Positions 63,085 through 64,000 of a stretch of DNA of 64,000 nt are shown here, piece after piece. Source of the DNA: Actinoplanes aureus (GTDB lineage: Bacteria; Actinomycetota; Actinomycetes; Mycobacteriales; Micromonosporaceae). Each line of letters starts with the position of its first letter. Positions within the stretch are counted from its first letter, which is position 1. The notes under the pieces were generated by a model, which did not search any database, had not been told where the DNA came from, and was given only the letters and a program-made list of their open reading frames with translations. The stretch is from assembly GCF_015704865.1 (NCBI RefSeq), contig NZ_JADQTO010000024.1, forward strand, positions 1-64,000, given 5' to 3'. Made by a program: the position numbers and the translations under genes.

Positions 63085-64000
63085 TCAGACAGTGAATGTC
63101 GCATCGAAGTCGCCGCCGTGGTTGGTGAACCGCACGCGTGCGCCGGTCACCCGGTGATCGACGCCGTCGACCCGGACCTCGTGCGGGTGCGCGCCGCGGA
63201 TCACCAGGACGAATGCTTCGCGGACGAACTCGGGGTAGCCGTCCCCGCTGGTACGAGCGTGCACGGTCACTACGCGCCCGGTCCGGGTCAGGGTGAAGAC
63301 CGTACGCCGGACGGCCCCGCCCTCGGCCGCGATGGTGGTGCCGTCGTCCTCGACCAGCACCGAGGTGTGCGTACCGTCGCCGGCCGGCACCACCACGTGC
63401 AGCTCCGTGCTGCGCGGCTGGTACCCGTCGGCGTGCTCGGGGGCGTGCGGCCACATCGGGATCACCGCGCCGCCGCGGGCGTACAGCGGGATCCGGTCCA
63501 TCGGTGTCGCCGCGGTCACGAACCCGGGCCCGGACAGGACGGTCCCGTCATACCAGTCGACCCAGGTGCCCGCCGGCAGGTACACCCGCCGGTCGGTCAT
63601 CCCGGCGGCCAGCACCGGCGCGACCAGCAGGTCGGGGCCGAACAGGTACTCGTCGTCCACGTCGCGGGCCAGCGGGTCGTCCTGGTGGTCGAACACCAGG
63701 GGCCGCTGCACCGGCGCGCCCGTCCGGCTCGCCTCCACGAACGCCGCGTACAGGTACGGAATCAACCGGTACCGCAGCCGGACCGCCTCGCGGACCAGGT
63801 TCGCCATCACCGGTCCGAACGACCAGGCGTACTGGTCGACGTGTTGGATCGCCGAGTGGTTGCGGCAGAAGGGTGTCAGCACTCCGTACTGCATCCAGCG
63901 CAGGAACAGTTCGGGGTTCGTGTCCCCCATGAACCCACCGACGTCGGCGCCGACGAACGCCTGCCCGCTCAGCCCGAGCCCGGCGGCCATCGGCATGCTC
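63085..64000 (-). CDS. Glycoside hydrolase family 31 (alpha-glucosidase-like), partial
   Basis: The C-terminal 305 residues are present; the frame runs off the right edge. VGADVGGFMGDTNPELFLRWMQYGVLTPFCRNHS includes the GH31 acid/base Asp region (GADVGGF), followed by LRYRLIPYLYAAF and the beta-sandwich domains (YLFGPDLLVAPVL, VYLPAGTWVDWYDGT, PLYARGGAVIPMW). It removes alpha-glucose or alpha-xylose residues from oligosaccharides. It stops 24 bp from the convergent fusion gene. Confidence 0.9.
   Translation of the reverse strand, partial: SMPMAAGLGLSGQAFVGADVGGFMGDTNPELFLRWMQYGVLTPFCRNHSAIQHVDQYAWSFGPVMANLVREAVRLRYRLIPYLYAAFVEASRTGAPVQRPLVFDHQDDPLARDVDDEYLFGPDLLVAPVLAAGMTDRRVYLPAGTWVDWYDGTVLSGPGFVTAATPMDRIPLYARGGAVIPMWPHAPEHADGYQPRSTELHVVVPAGDGTHTSVLVEDDGTTIAAEGGAVRRTVFTLTRTGRVVTVHARTSGDGYPEFVREAFVLVIRGAHPHEVRVDGVDHRVTGARVRFTNHGGDFDATFTV

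Overview
The DNA is very GC-rich with strong G/C bias at third codon positions. It carries many regulator families (LysR, LacI, RpiR, GntR, MarR, TetR, AraC, two sigma factors) and sugar ABC transporters that lack their own ATPase. This points to a filamentous actinomycete chromosome, most likely Micromonosporaceae/Actinoplanes-like (inference, not proven here). Several islands are separated by fragments of dead mobile elements. No rRNA, tRNA or CRISPR array was seen.

Layout. 1-470: end of a secreted or BNR-type protein plus two transposase fragments. 474-12309: an aromatic/oxygenated-compound catabolic island. It holds a ring-cleavage-product amidohydrolase, a LysR regulator, and a seven-gene operon (extradiol dioxygenase, flavin monooxygenase, D-2-hydroxyacid dehydrogenase, APH-fold kinase, enolase-like enzyme, FAH-family hydrolase, VanB-type reductase) whose last five genes overlap by 4 nt. 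A second flavin monooxygenase is transcribed convergently, and a DUF72 gene follows. The operon and the second monooxygenase share the same promoter block: a 17-nt box, 29 nt, then an 11-nt -10 block. 12471-20933: a glycan-use operon (sialidase-like/ricin lectin, GH42 beta-galactosidase, two permeases, binding lipoprotein) and its LacI regulator. 21099-22160: a PKD protein. 22221-26400: an MFS exporter and an ECF42/DGPF sigma system that appear to share one promoter type. 26638-32266: small stress/redox genes (SDR with MarR, serine hydrolase, XRE regulator, SnoaL-like, DJ-1). 32267-32927: a mosaic of IS6, GGDEF and integrase fragments. 32928-36395: a large membrane-anchored patatin. 37109-44271: an amino-sugar uptake operon (RpiR regulator, ABC binding protein and permeases, GH20 hexosaminidase, six-hairpin glycosidase with a frameshift in a G/C run).

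44498-49515: AraC regulator, reductase, GNAT, a fused SecDF and a small membrane protein. 49578-54493: split transketolase, MHS transporter, GntR regulator and SDR, with two near-identical palindromic operators. 54606-58725: membrane protein, SigX5-like sigma factor, reductase and a PLP enzyme. 58761-63060: a membrane alpha/beta hydrolase, a TetR regulator and a divergent 706-residue alpha/beta-hydrolase/glycosyltransferase fusion behind two perfect or near-perfect palindromes. 63085-64000: a GH31 glycosidase cut by the right edge.

The most novel points are: the dehydrogenase-kinase-enolase cassette inside a ring-cleavage operon, with an enolase altered at two active-site positions; the hydrolase-glycosyltransferase fusion; the 1155-residue membrane patatin; and the regulatory site pairs that link separate genes.
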